Shown: piece after piece, positions 14,400 to 22,015 of the stretch
Numbering within the stretch: the first letter of the stretch is position 1
Layout of the letters: each line of letters begins with the position of its first letter
NCBI GenBank assembly: GCA_964352785.1
Contig: CAYGTI010000035.1
Location: 1-22,015, forward strand
Source: JACOMS01 sp964352785
GTDB taxonomy: Bacteria; Pseudomonadota; Alphaproteobacteria; Caulobacterales; Maricaulaceae
DNA length: 22,015 bases
Direction: 5' to 3'
Translations under genes and position numbers: made by a program
The notes under the pieces: model-generated
Database searches by the model: none
Told to the model about the DNA's origin: nothing
Seen by the model: the letters and a program-made list of their open reading frames with translations, nothing else

Positions 14400-16360
14400 T
14401 GGCTCGCCTATCTTCACTTTTAAAGCGCCCTTTATTTGCGAAAGCTGTTGTAACTATATTCGATGCGTTTCTGGGCGGAGCGTGTATGTACGTGGCCGTG
14501 CATGCACGTTATGTTTTCGAAAACAAACCGATCCCATCAAACATTGATGAAAATGCAGCGATGATTTTTGCGTTCACATGTATCATTGTGTGGACTGTCA
14601 CGAAAACGCACAAAGGCATTTGGCGATTCACGTCTTTGGATGATGTTAAAGATTTACTACAAAGCGTTATTCTTGTCAGCATTATCACCCCGCTTATCCT
14701 GTTTATTTTCTTTAGCCGGGCCCAAGATTTCCCCCGCTCCGTACCGTTCGTGGCAGGTGGATTGTTTTTCCTGTCTCTCACTTTGAGCAGAATGCTAGTG
14801 CTGTTTGCCTATAATGGCGATGTCCGTGCGATTTTTAGAGGTCATGATAATCACCTCCCCGGTGCTATTCTTGTAGGATCAGACTCGTCTTTGCATAATT
14901 ACCTGCGTGATATGCGACGCAAAGCGAACGGCCTCGGATTTAACATTATTGGCCTTATTAACACAGATACAAGCAACCGCGGACGCTCTATTAGGAGCTA
15001 TCCTATCCTCGGTAGTTTGGATGACATAAAACCGATATTTGCAGATATTGCTAAGAGCGAGGGTTCGCCTCCTACTTTAATCGCCGCAGATACGAATTCT
15101 GACCGTGTTAGATCGCATAACTTAGTAAAACTTGCATCAGAATTAGGGGCACCGCTTGTCAGGGTCGCAAATGGTACATCGAACACACTCACGCCATTTG
15201 AAGCGGCTGATTTGATTGGGCGAAATGTCAAAGCTCTTGATATTAGTCCTGTTAAGCGCCTCATAGCTGGCCGGCGGGTCATGATAACCGGGGCTGGCGG
15301 GACAATAGGTTCGGAAATCACCCGCCAAGTTTCCGGGCTGAATCCCGCGCGCTTGTCTCTGATTGATGCGTCCGAGTTTAATCTTTACGAAATAGACCGG
15401 AAACTCACGCAAGACTTCGGCCAGGACACTGACACGTTCTGGTTTCCGTATCTTGCCAACATTTGTGATGTGGCAAGGCTCAGAGAAATTTTTGAACGCG
15501 AGAAACCGGAAATTATTCTCCACGCAGCCGCTCTCAAACATGTGCACCTCAGTGAAGCCAATCCAGTTGAGACTCTTCGAACAAACTTGGGCGGGACGAA
15601 AAATTTGTTAAGCTTGGCTCTCGAACACAACACTATAAGCTTCACCCTGATTTCAACCGATAAAGCGGTTGATCCGTCAAATATTATGGGGGCGAGCAAA
15701 CGGGTGGCCGAATTGTTGACAATGGCCCATGATGTCACACAATCTGATATGGCGGCCTGCGCTGTCAGGTTTGGCAATGTGCTAGCCTCCATGGGCTCTG
15801 TCGTCCCGCTATTTGAGGAGCAAATCGCCAATGGCGGTCCCGTTACTGTGACAGACAAAAACGTGAAACGCTTTTTTATGACGACTGAAGAGGCCGCAGC
15901 TCTTGTCCTTCAAGCGGCGGCCCTGAATTCGACACAAAGACCAGACTTAGCGTCAATTTATGTTCTTGAAATGGGCGAACCTGTAAAAATTGCCAAGCTC
16001 GCACGGCAGCTCATTCGTTTACGGGGGTTTGTACCAGACCGTGATATAAAAATTGAATATACCAGTTTGCGGCCCGGTGAGAAGCTCGAGGAAGGTCTCA
16101 CAACGGATGAAGAAACCCTTGAAACCACCTATGTTGATGGCGTCAGCCGTATTTCGGGCCGCATGTCAGACCCTAAATCGCTTGGGCGAAACATTGAGCG
16201 TTTGCTAAGCGCTGTCGATGAACGGAAAAGTGGACGTATTAAAGCGGCCTTAAAAACCCTCGTACCCACTTATGACTTTAATGATGAGTTGCCTGAGAAT
16301 ATCCACATAGCTAAAAGCGCGGATATTATTCCTCTGCCGGATTCCCAATCCCGCCCCTAA
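14399..16360 (+). CDS. membrane nucleotide-sugar 4,6-dehydratase/epimerase (CapD/FlaA1/WbpM-like)
   Basis: Likely converts UDP-GlcNAc-type sugars to 4-keto-6-deoxy derivatives for surface polysaccharide or glycan synthesis. The 653-aa protein has four membrane segments at about residues 11-33, 54-69, 88-105 and 117-137, then a CoA-binding-like Rossmann domain (about 150-275). The catalytic short-chain dehydrogenase-type domain follows: T297-GAGGTIG304 binds NAD(P), then HAAALKHVHLSE, STDKAVDPSNIMGASK with M430 and K434 in the active-site segment, and LRPGEKLEEGL. The length fits the large membrane-bound class. It overlaps the heparinase gene by one base and ends 13 nt before purH. I do not recall a CapD-type gene between heparinase and purH in relatives, so this looks like an insertion into a conserved order. 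Confidence 0.92.
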   Translation: MARLSSLLKRPLFAKAVVTIFDAFLGGACMYVAVHARYVFENKPIPSNIDENAAMIFAFTCIIVWTVTKTHKGIWRFTSLDDVKDLLQSVILVSIITPLILFIFFSRAQDFPRSVPFVAGGLFFLSLTLSRMLVLFAYNGDVRAIFRGHDNHLPGAILVGSDSSLHNYLRDMRRKANGLGFNIIGLINTDTSNRGRSIRSYPILGSLDDIKPIFADIAKSEGSPPTLIAADTNSDRVRSHNLVKLASELGAPLVRVANGTSNTLTPFEAADLIGRNVKALDISPVKRLIAGRRVMITGAGGTIGSEITRQVSGLNPARLSLIDASEFNLYEIDRKLTQDFGQDTDTFWFPYLANICDVARLREIFEREKPEIILHAAALKHVHLSEANPVETLRTNLGGTKNLLSLALEHNTISFTLISTDKAVDPSNIMGASKRVAELLTMAHDVTQSDMAACAVRFGNVLASMGSVVPLFEEQIANGGPVTVTDKNVKRFFMTTEEAAALVLQAAALNSTQRPDLASIYVLEMGEPVKIAKLARQLIRLRGFVPDRDIKIEYTSLRPGEKLEEGLTTDEETLETTYVDGVSRISGRMSDPKSLGRNIERLLSAVDERKSGRIKAALKTLVPTYDFNDELPENIHIAKSADIIPLPDSQSRP

Positions 16361-16373
16361 ATACGGACCTACC

Positions 16374-18008
16374 ATGCCCTCCCCCAATCCCGACCTTCCT
16401 GCCTTTGATCCGGCGCGCCTCATCCCTATTCGCCGAGCCCTCATCTCTGTGTCGGATAAATCCCGCCTTATTGATCAGGCCAAAGCCTTGTCGCATCGCG
16501 GCGTTGAACTTGTGTCAACAGGCGGAACACGTAAAGCCATTGCTGAGGCGGGCATAGACGTGAGAGATGTCGCTGATCTTACGCAGTTCCCGGAGATGAT
16601 GGATGGTCGCGTCAAGACGCTTCACCCTATGGTTCATGGTGGATTGTTAGGTGATCGGGATATCCCATCTCACATAACCGCCATGCAGGATCATAACATA
16701 CGCCCTATCGATCTATTGGTTGTGAATCTCTATCCTTTTGAAAATGCTGTGGCTTCGGGCGCAAGTTATGAAACCTGTGTTGAGAATATCGATATTGGCG
16801 GCCCGGCTATGATCAGAGCGGCCGCAAAAAATCATGCGCATGTGGCAGTTTGTGTTGACGCGAATGATCTTGATGCTGTTCTCGCGGAAATGGACGCTCA
16901 GGACGGCGCTGTTAGTGGTCGCTTGCGGCAAAAACTGGCTCATAAATCTTATGCCCGCACAGCGACCTATGATGCGGCTATATCCAATTATTTTGCGGAT
17001 CATCTTGGTGATATAATGCCTCCATACCGCGCGCAAGCCGGTACGCTGAAACAATCGCTACGGTACGGCGAAAACCCCCACCAAACTGCAGCCTTTTATG
17101 TTGACGGCTCCAAACGCCCGGGCGTCGCGACGGCCACACAAATACAAGGCAAGGCGCTATCTTATAACAATATAAATGACACCGATGCGGCCTACGAGCT
17201 TGTGGCGGAGTTCGGAAATGCGTCCAAAGGCGCCAAACCCGCTGTTGCGATTGTCAAGCACGCCAACCCTTGCGGCGTGGCGAGTGCAGTTGATTTTTTA
17301 ACGGCCTACCACAATGCTCTATCATGTGATCCTGTCTCGGCGTTTGGTGGTATCGTTGCGCTCAATGGAAATTTAGATGAAATTACGGCCAAAGAGATCA
17401 TTAAAGTCTTCACTGAAGTTGTGATTGCGCCATCCGCCGATGAAGCCGCTATAAAGGTATTCGCAAAGAAGAAAAACCTGCGCCTCTTGATTGCGGGAGA
17501 TATTCCAAACCCTATGGATCCGAGCCTAACTCAAAAAAATGTCGCAGGCGGTATTTTGGTGCAGGATCGTGATAATGGCTATGTTGACCCGGCAGACATG
17601 AAAGTCGTAACAAAACGCCGTCCGAGCGCTACTGAGATGGCCGATATGCTCATGGCTTGGAAAGTCGCCAAACACGTTAAATCCAATGCAATCGTCTATG
17701 TCAAAGACGGAGCGACGGCTGGTATTGGCGCGGGCCAGATGAGCCGTATTGACAGCGCATTGACAGCGGCGCGTAAAGCCAAAGACGCTCAAGCTGCGGC
17801 TGGCTGGGATGAGCCTAAGACCAAGGGGTGTGCTTGTGCTTCAGATGCATTCTTTCCTTTTCCTGACGGCATGTTATCAGCCGCGGCAGCCGGCGCGACA
17901 GCCATCATCCAGCCTGGCGGCTCTATAAAAGATGCAGAGGTGATTGCAGCCGCTGATGAAGCCGGGTTGGCCATGGTTATGACTAGTATGCGTCACTTTC
18001 GTCATTAA
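16374..18008 (+). CDS. purH: bifunctional AICAR formyltransferase/IMP cyclohydrolase
   Basis: Catalyses the last two steps of purine synthesis, AICAR to FAICAR with 10-formyl-THF and then closure to IMP; cytoplasmic. The 544-aa protein has the MGS-like cyclohydrolase domain first (ALISVSDKS, VSTGGTRKAI, MDGRVKTLHPMVHGGLLG) and the transformylase domain second (RYGENPHQTAAFY, K295-H296-ANPCGVA with the catalytic Lys-His, AFGGIVALN, SDAFFPFPDG). Length and ending (MTSMRHFRH) are typical. The gene begins 13 nt after the CapD-like stop with only GGA at 6 nt as a ribosome site. I see no purine riboswitch or PurR-type operator in the short gap, so control probably comes from farther upstream. Confidence 0.97.
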   Translation: MPSPNPDLPAFDPARLIPIRRALISVSDKSRLIDQAKALSHRGVELVSTGGTRKAIAEAGIDVRDVADLTQFPEMMDGRVKTLHPMVHGGLLGDRDIPSHITAMQDHNIRPIDLLVVNLYPFENAVASGASYETCVENIDIGGPAMIRAAAKNHAHVAVCVDANDLDAVLAEMDAQDGAVSGRLRQKLAHKSYARTATYDAAISNYFADHLGDIMPPYRAQAGTLKQSLRYGENPHQTAAFYVDGSKRPGVATATQIQGKALSYNNINDTDAAYELVAEFGNASKGAKPAVAIVKHANPCGVASAVDFLTAYHNALSCDPVSAFGGIVALNGNLDEITAKEIIKVFTEVVIAPSADEAAIKVFAKKKNLRLLIAGDIPNPMDPSLTQKNVAGGILVQDRDNGYVDPADMKVVTKRRPSATEMADMLMAWKVAKHVKSNAIVYVKDGATAGIGAGQMSRIDSALTAARKAKDAQAAAGWDEPKTKGCACASDAFFPFPDGMLSAAAAGATAIIQPGGSIKDAEVIAAADEAGLAMVMTSMRHFRH

Positions 18009-18041
18009 GAACCAGCAGCAAGTAACTCATTTTTAAGCCCT

Positions 18042-18845
18042 ATGCAAAACGTTCCTGACATATTAGACAAAATTGCCGATTATAAACGCGGTGAAGTCGA
18101 GGTCCTTAAAGCTCGAACGACCATAAAGGCTTTAAGATCTGAGGCGCAAAAAATCGAAAAGCCGCGCGGTTTTACTCAGGCGATACTCAAAACAAAATCA
18201 TCTCGTCCAGCTCTCATCGCTGAGGTAAAAAAAGCGAGCCCCTCAAAAGGTCTGATACGCGCTGATTTTGATCCCGCAATGATCACGAAGGCCTATGAGG
18301 CTGGCGGCGCGGCTTGCCTCTCTGTCTTGACAGATGGCCCGGGATTTCAAGGTAGCAACGAAATTTTTAACCAAGTCCGCAGGGCAACACACTTACCGCT
18401 TCTACGCAAAGACTTTATGCTTGATCCGATCCAGATTGCAGAAAGCCGCACAATGGGGGCTGATGCCATTTTAGTTATCTTAGCCATGGTCGATGATGAT
18501 GTTGCCTCAAGCCTTATGCAGGAGGCCGCCACGTTTGGTATGGACGCGCTTGTTGAAACACATGACTTTACCGAAATAAAGCGAGCCGTAGACTTAGGCG
18601 CCACGCTTATTGGAATTAACAATCGTGATCTGCGTACCTTTGCAACAAACCTGCAGACATTCCATGATCTCGCCTCAAGTGTTCCGGCCGGAGTCACACT
18701 TATTGCGGAATCAGGTATATTTACGCCTCAACACATACGTGAACTTGCCGCGTCAGGCGCAGACGGATTCCTCATCGGGGAAAGCCTCATGCGCCAAGAC
18801 AACGTAGAGAAAGCGACCAAATCTTTAACGGAAAAATATATCTAG
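18042..18845 (+). CDS. trpC: indole-3-glycerol phosphate synthase
   Basis: Converts carboxyphenylaminodeoxyribulose phosphate to indole-3-glycerol phosphate in tryptophan synthesis. The 267-aa TIM barrel carries IAE61-V-K63-KASPSKG, SVLTDGPGFQGS, LLRK123DFMLDPIQI, LVETHD, IGINNRDLRTF and IAESGI, which hold the catalytic Lys and Glu residues and the phosphate-binding loops. The length is normal. It lies 33 nt after purH on the same strand, apart from any other trp gene in this window (trpD or trpE would be the usual neighbours). Its stop is only 3 nt from the stop of the convergent dehydratase gene, leaving no room for a terminator between them. Confidence 0.96.
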   Translation: MQNVPDILDKIADYKRGEVEVLKARTTIKALRSEAQKIEKPRGFTQAILKTKSSRPALIAEVKKASPSKGLIRADFDPAMITKAYEAGGAACLSVLTDGPGFQGSNEIFNQVRRATHLPLLRKDFMLDPIQIAESRTMGADAILVILAMVDDDVASSLMQEAATFGMDALVETHDFTEIKRAVDLGATLIGINNRDLRTFATNLQTFHDLASSVPAGVTLIAESGIFTPQHIRELAASGADGFLIGESLMRQDNVEKATKSLTEKYI

Positions 18846-18848
18846 AGC

Positions 18849-19835
18849 CTAAAGCGTTGCAGCAGCAAGGGCCTCAATATCAGCATCAACGTTACCACCT
18901 GATAAAATAATACATATTGTCTCGATATCTTGGTACACGTCCAGTTCCCCGGAGAGTAAAGCCGCGAACGCAACTGCGCCGCCAGGCTCACAGCGCAAAC
19001 CTAATTCGCGCTTGATAATCGACATGGCTTTCAGGCAGGCTGTGTCAGATGCGACAAAGGCATCGGTCAGGTTTTGTATATTGATCGCGAACGTTAACTC
19101 ACCGGGAATAGGCGTCATCAAAGCATCGCATAGAGTCGGTGATGTTGATCCATGTTTAACGCGATTGCCCAAACGTAATGATTTTTGATGGTCATTGTAA
19201 TCTGCAGGTTCGGCGCAGAATATTTTGGTGGTAGGGCTAAGTGCCTTGAGTGCGATGCTTGAGCCTGCACACAGCCCCCCGCCTCCTATGGGCGTAACAA
19301 AACCATCAAATTTAAATCTCAATTCTTTTGCCTCAAGCGCAACTTCAAGTCCAACCGTGCCTTGACCGGCTATAATATACGGGTCGTCATAGGACGGTAC
19401 GATGATGCGGCCTTCTTGCATGGATATTTTTGCGGCAATCTCTTCGCGGCTCTCGCTGTGGCGATCATAAAAAACAATTTTGGCGTTGTCGCGTTTTACG
19501 CCCTCCACTTTTATTGCGGGAGCATCAGTAGGCATTACAATCGTTGCCTGCATTGACAACTCTTTTGCCGCACGGGACACACCTTGTGCATGATTACCTG
19601 AGGAATAGGCGACGACGCCACGCTTGCGGTCTGTCACGTTCATGGCCGATAAACGGTTATAAGCGCCGCGATATTTGAACGCGCCGACTTTTTGAGAGCA
19701 TTCCGGCTTGAACCACACCTTGCGGCCCGTGAGCGCATCAATCTTATCGCTACGCATGAGGGGCGTTTTTTTCGCATGCCCCTTCAAACGCTTTGCCGCC
19801 ATCAAGACATCTTCATATGTAGGTAGGTTGATCAT
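18849..19835 (-). CDS. threonine/serine dehydratase (PLP-dependent, fold type II)
   Basis: Probably deaminates L-threonine or L-serine to a 2-oxo acid and ammonia; a serine racemase activity is also possible in this family. The 328-aa protein has the PLP lysine K54 in GAFK54YRGAYN, the SSGNHAQG loop (78-85), the phosphate-binding GGGGL loop (184-188) and LSGGN near the end. There is no C-terminal ACT domain, so it is the short catabolic type rather than the feedback-regulated biosynthetic IlvA. The stretch before the lysine reads ECSQKVG where ENxQxTG is usual. The start at ATG 19835 gives a typical N-terminus (TYEDVLMAAKRL). It diverges from the acyl-CoA synthetase gene across 117 bp and converges on trpC. 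Confidence 0.9.
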   Translation of the reverse strand: MINLPTYEDVLMAAKRLKGHAKKTPLMRSDKIDALTGRKVWFKPECSQKVGAFKYRGAYNRLSAMNVTDRKRGVVAYSSGNHAQGVSRAAKELSMQATIVMPTDAPAIKVEGVKRDNAKIVFYDRHSESREEIAAKISMQEGRIIVPSYDDPYIIAGQGTVGLEVALEAKELRFKFDGFVTPIGGGGLCAGSSIALKALSPTTKIFCAEPADYNDHQKSLRLGNRVKHGSTSPTLCDALMTPIPGELTFAINIQNLTDAFVASDTACLKAMSIIKRELGLRCEPGGAVAFAALLSGELDVYQDIETICIILSGGNVDADIEALAAATL

Positions 19836-19893
19836 AATATAGTTGTGATCTGATCGCGTAAGAAAATCAATCCTGTTGACCCCCGCATCAAAG

Positions 19894-19913
19894 TTTGGAA
19901 TGACACTTCCAAA
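19894..19913. promoter_or_regulatory. inverted repeat, candidate operator upstream of the acyl-CoA synthetase gene
   Basis: A perfect 7-bp inverted repeat, TTTGGAA (19894-19900) and TTCCAAA (19907-19913), separated by 6 bp, lies 39 bp before the synthetase ATG in the divergent 117-bp spacer. A TTGACC at 19876-19881 could be a -35 element for the rightward gene, but no good -10 follows. A dimeric regulator site is the simplest reading. There is no T tract after it, so it is not a terminator. Confidence 0.4.
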
Positions 19914-19952
19914 GACATTTAAGTCAAAACACTCACCACGGGGAATGCCGCA

Positions 19953-21578
19953 ATGCTCGGATTAATGATGAAACATGAGCTGATGATCAGCGACCTAATT
20001 GAACACGCTGCAAAGGTACATGGCAGCCGGGAGATATTCTCTCTTAATACAGACATGACAGAGCATACATATGATTGGGCGGCCTGCGCCGCGCGGACAC
20101 GAAAGCTTGCCAATGCTTTATTGGATGCCGGTGTCAAACCGGGCGACCGGGTCGCAACGATTGCCTGGAACAATTACCGCCATATTGAGATTTACTATGC
20201 CGTGTCCGGCATCGGCGCGGTCGTACATACAATTAACCCCCGTCTGGATCCCAAGCAAATTGCGTGGATGATAGGACATGCGGGCGATAGCTTTATGTTT
20301 TTTGATACGACATTCGGCCCAATCATCGAAGGCGTTGCTGCGGCCTGCCCTAGCGTTCAGAAATGGATTGCGATGACAGATCAATCTGGTTTGCCGGATT
20401 ATAAAACTAATGTTCAAGACTATGAGAGCTTTATCTCAGGCGGCGACGATAAGATTGATTGGCCGCGCTTTGATGAGAACACAGCCTGTACGTTATGTTA
20501 CACATCAGGAACAACAGGTAACCCCAAGGGCGTTCTGTATTCGCACCGCTCCACGATCCTCCACGCCATGGCCGGATCGTTTAATGACGTCATTGGCGGC
20601 GGTTCCAACGATACGATCTTGGGCGTCGTGCCCATGTTCCATGTCAGCGCGTGGGGCCTTGTCTATTCCGGCGCTATGGTCGGAGCGAAACTGGTTATGC
20701 CAGGGCCTGGACTTGACGGCGCGACCTTAACCCGAATTATCAAACAAGAAGGCGTGACCCTAATGGCCGGCGTACCAACGGTTTGGCTGGGCATTTACAA
20801 TCACGTCAAGGAGCACGGCGAGAGCTTACCGACCGTCAAGAAAGCGCTCGTGGGCGGGTCTGCCCTGCCCGAGTCGCTGCTTCGTAAATATGAACTAGAT
20901 CTTGGCATCCCCATGCAGCAAGGCTGGGGCATGACAGAAACAAGCCCTCTCGGAACGACTTATTCGCCCTTCCCCGGCACGGATGCGTCTGACTATGAGA
21001 GCACAGTTCGTCATAAACTGCTTGCGGGACGCCGTATCTTTGGCGTTGAAATGCGCATTGTTGATGATGAGGATAATATTCTACCCGAAGACGGCGAGAC
21101 ATCCGGACATTTGCATGTGCGTGGTCCATGGGTAGCTTCCGGGTATTTCCGCGGCGAAGGGGATGATGCGTTCACCGAAGACGGCTGGTTCCGTACAGGT
21201 GATGTTGCGGCGGTTCACCCCGAGGGTTATCTGGAAATTACTGACCGTTCCAAAGACGTGATCAAATCCGGCGGCGAATGGGTCAGTTCTATTGATGTTG
21301 AAAATGCGGCCTCTGACCATCCTGAAGTTGCCATGGCAGCTTGCATTGGATTACGTCATGAAAAGTGGCAAGAGCGGCCCTTCCTCATTATACAGCCTGT
21401 ACCGGGAAAAACGCCAAATATCGACGAAATCAAAGACTGTATTTCTGCTAAATGTGCCAAGTGGTGGATGCCCGATGCTATTGTTTTCCAAGAGACACTT
21501 CCATTGGGGGCGACAGGTAAAATTCTCAAACGGGAACTTAAAATTCAGTATAAGGATTTTGATCTCGAAGCGAGTTAA
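19953..21578 (+). CDS. fatty acyl-CoA synthetase (AMP-forming, medium/long-chain, AlkK-like)
   Basis: Activates a fatty acid with ATP and CoA to acyl-CoA for beta-oxidation or lipid synthesis. The 541-aa protein has the AMP-binding P-loop Y183-TSGTTGNPKG193, GWGMTETSP, the hinge GYLEITDRSKDVIKSGGEWVSS and the C-terminal lysine motif LGATGK, where the usual form is LPxTATGK. HTINPRL and the N-terminal MLGLMMKHELMISDLIEHAAK fit the AlkK/medium-chain group I recall. The start at ATG 19953 agrees with that N-terminus; GGGG lies about 11 nt upstream. It stands alone, with its own inverted repeat upstream and an intrinsic terminator downstream. The chain-length preference cannot be read from the sequence. 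Confidence 0.92.
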   Translation: MLGLMMKHELMISDLIEHAAKVHGSREIFSLNTDMTEHTYDWAACAARTRKLANALLDAGVKPGDRVATIAWNNYRHIEIYYAVSGIGAVVHTINPRLDPKQIAWMIGHAGDSFMFFDTTFGPIIEGVAAACPSVQKWIAMTDQSGLPDYKTNVQDYESFISGGDDKIDWPRFDENTACTLCYTSGTTGNPKGVLYSHRSTILHAMAGSFNDVIGGGSNDTILGVVPMFHVSAWGLVYSGAMVGAKLVMPGPGLDGATLTRIIKQEGVTLMAGVPTVWLGIYNHVKEHGESLPTVKKALVGGSALPESLLRKYELDLGIPMQQGWGMTETSPLGTTYSPFPGTDASDYESTVRHKLLAGRRIFGVEMRIVDDEDNILPEDGETSGHLHVRGPWVASGYFRGEGDDAFTEDGWFRTGDVAAVHPEGYLEITDRSKDVIKSGGEWVSSIDVENAASDHPEVAMAACIGLRHEKWQERPFLIIQPVPGKTPNIDEIKDCISAKCAKWWMPDAIVFQETLPLGATGKILKRELKIQYKDFDLEAS

Positions 21579-21600
21579 CCCGCTTGATATTTTAAAAATT

Positions 21601-21627
21601 AAACCCGCGTCATAGCGGGTTTTTTTT
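21601..21627 (+). terminator. intrinsic terminator after the acyl-CoA synthetase gene
   Basis: AAACCCGC (21601-21608) pairs perfectly with GCGGGTTT (21615-21622) around a 6-nt loop, followed by a T run to 21627. It lies 22 nt after the synthetase stop. A second AACCCGC copy at the stop codon could compete for the same 3' arm, but the downstream stem is closest and best. Confidence 0.9.
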
Positions 21628-21637
21628 ATATTATAAG

Positions 21638-21672
21638 TTTACATACTGCATTATATCAATATATCATGATGT
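21638..21672 (+). promoter_or_regulatory. candidate promoter and ArsR-type operator
   Basis: TTTACA (21638-21643, 5 of 6 to the -35) and TATATC (21660-21665, 4 of 6 to the -10) are 16 nt apart. Overlapping the -10 is a near-perfect palindrome, ATATCATGATGT (21661-21672, 10 of 12 symmetric positions), and one more ATATCA half-site at 21653-21658. A regulator bound here would block RNA polymerase, the classic ArsR/SmtB autorepression layout. Transcription would begin almost at the ATG, implying a leaderless or nearly leaderless message. Confidence 0.5.
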
Positions 21673-22008
21673 ATGGATGACAATAATGCAGTTATAGCCT
21701 TTAGCGCTCTGGCCCAAGAGACAAGATTGAGCGTTCTACGTTTTTTAATAAGGTTAGGTGAGCAAGGATGTCTCTCGGGCAATATCGGGGAAAGCCTCAA
21801 TATTCGGCAGAACACCATGTCAACAAATCTAGGCATTCTCAAACAGGCTGGGTTAGTTAATGCAAAACGCGAGGGGCGTAGCATTCGCTATTTTGCTAAT
21901 TTCGCAAAAATATCTGACCTGTTAGGCTTTCTCATGGAAGATTGCTGCGGAGGAAGTCCTAAAATTTGCCAACCCATAATCGCCAAAGTGGCCTGCGCGC
22001 CCACATGA
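21673..22008 (+). CDS. ArsR/SmtB-family metalloregulator
   Basis: A 111-aa winged-helix repressor that usually leaves DNA when it binds a metal or metalloid. The helix-turn-helix is visible in SLNIRQNTMSTNLGILKQAGLV, followed by the wing KREGRSIRYF. The C-terminal DC91-C92-GGSPKI-C99 cluster is the kind of cysteine site seen in arsenite-type ArsR proteins of the AfArsR class; C33 and C108 are additional cysteines. The start at ATG 21673 is fixed by the frame, since nearby upstream ATGs are out of frame. No Shine-Dalgarno is present because the palindromic operator abuts the start. The gene ends 7 nt before the window end. Arsenic genes (arsenate reductase, Acr3 or ArsB) would be expected next, but none is visible here. 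Confidence 0.92.
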   Translation: MDDNNAVIAFSALAQETRLSVLRFLIRLGEQGCLSGNIGESLNIRQNTMSTNLGILKQAGLVNAKREGRSIRYFANFAKISDLLGFLMEDCCGGSPKICQPIIAKVACAPT

Positions 22009-22015
22009 TCTACAC

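Noticed and set aside
15385..15858. 157-residue antisense frame within the CapD-like gene
   Set aside because: It covers the catalytic domain of a well-supported gene and has no recognisable content.

Overview
This window looks like chromosomal DNA of an alphaproteobacterium, probably a moderate-GC relative of the Rhodobacterales/Hyphomonadaceae. Three things point there: the tmk-holB-TatD-MBL run, the rpe-heparinase-purH run, and a cluster with DUF1523 and DUF6638-type proteins that I remember mainly from Rhodobacteraceae. Taxonomy is inferred from gene content and order, not from a marker gene. I see no rRNA, tRNA, IS element, phage gene or CRISPR array.

Layout. (1) Positions 1-126 may hold the tail of an upstream reading frame, closed by a strong intrinsic terminator. 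(2) 181-4657, + strand: a tight five-gene operon of D-Ala-D-Ala carboxypeptidase, thymidylate kinase (tmk), DNA polymerase III delta' (holB), a TatD-family metal hydrolase and a PhnP-like metallo-beta-lactamase-fold hydrolase. (3) 4658-4828: AT-rich convergent spacer. (4) 4829-11738, - strand: seven closely packed genes of unknown joint function. In transcription order they encode a TelA-like coiled-coil protein, an unrecognised 376-aa protein that appears to start at CTG, a 650-aa AAA+ ATPase, an AT-rich small membrane protein, a DUF6638-type protein with a very basic tail, a small two-TM protein and a DUF1523 membrane protein. This is the most interesting region. (5) 11981-18845, + strand: rpe, heparinase II/III-family protein, a CapD/FlaA1-like nucleotide-sugar dehydratase/epimerase, purH and trpC. 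(6) 18849-19835, - strand: a PLP-dependent threonine/serine dehydratase, converging on trpC with a 3-nt gap. (7) 19953-21578, + strand: an acyl-CoA synthetase with an inverted repeat upstream and an intrinsic terminator downstream. (8) 21673-22008, + strand: an ArsR-family metalloregulator with a likely autoregulatory operator against its start codon, presumably opening a metal or arsenic gene set beyond the window.

How the genes work together. The first operon mixes cell-wall and replication housekeeping. The third block combines central carbon, envelope sugar/polysaccharide, purine and tryptophan functions, and its membrane-bound sugar enzyme is an addition to the order I remember from relatives. 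The seven-gene cluster pairs one AAA+ motor with three membrane proteins, one coiled-coil protein and two soluble proteins. That composition suggests an envelope-associated ATP-driven complex, possibly stress related, but no biochemical function can be read from the sequence.
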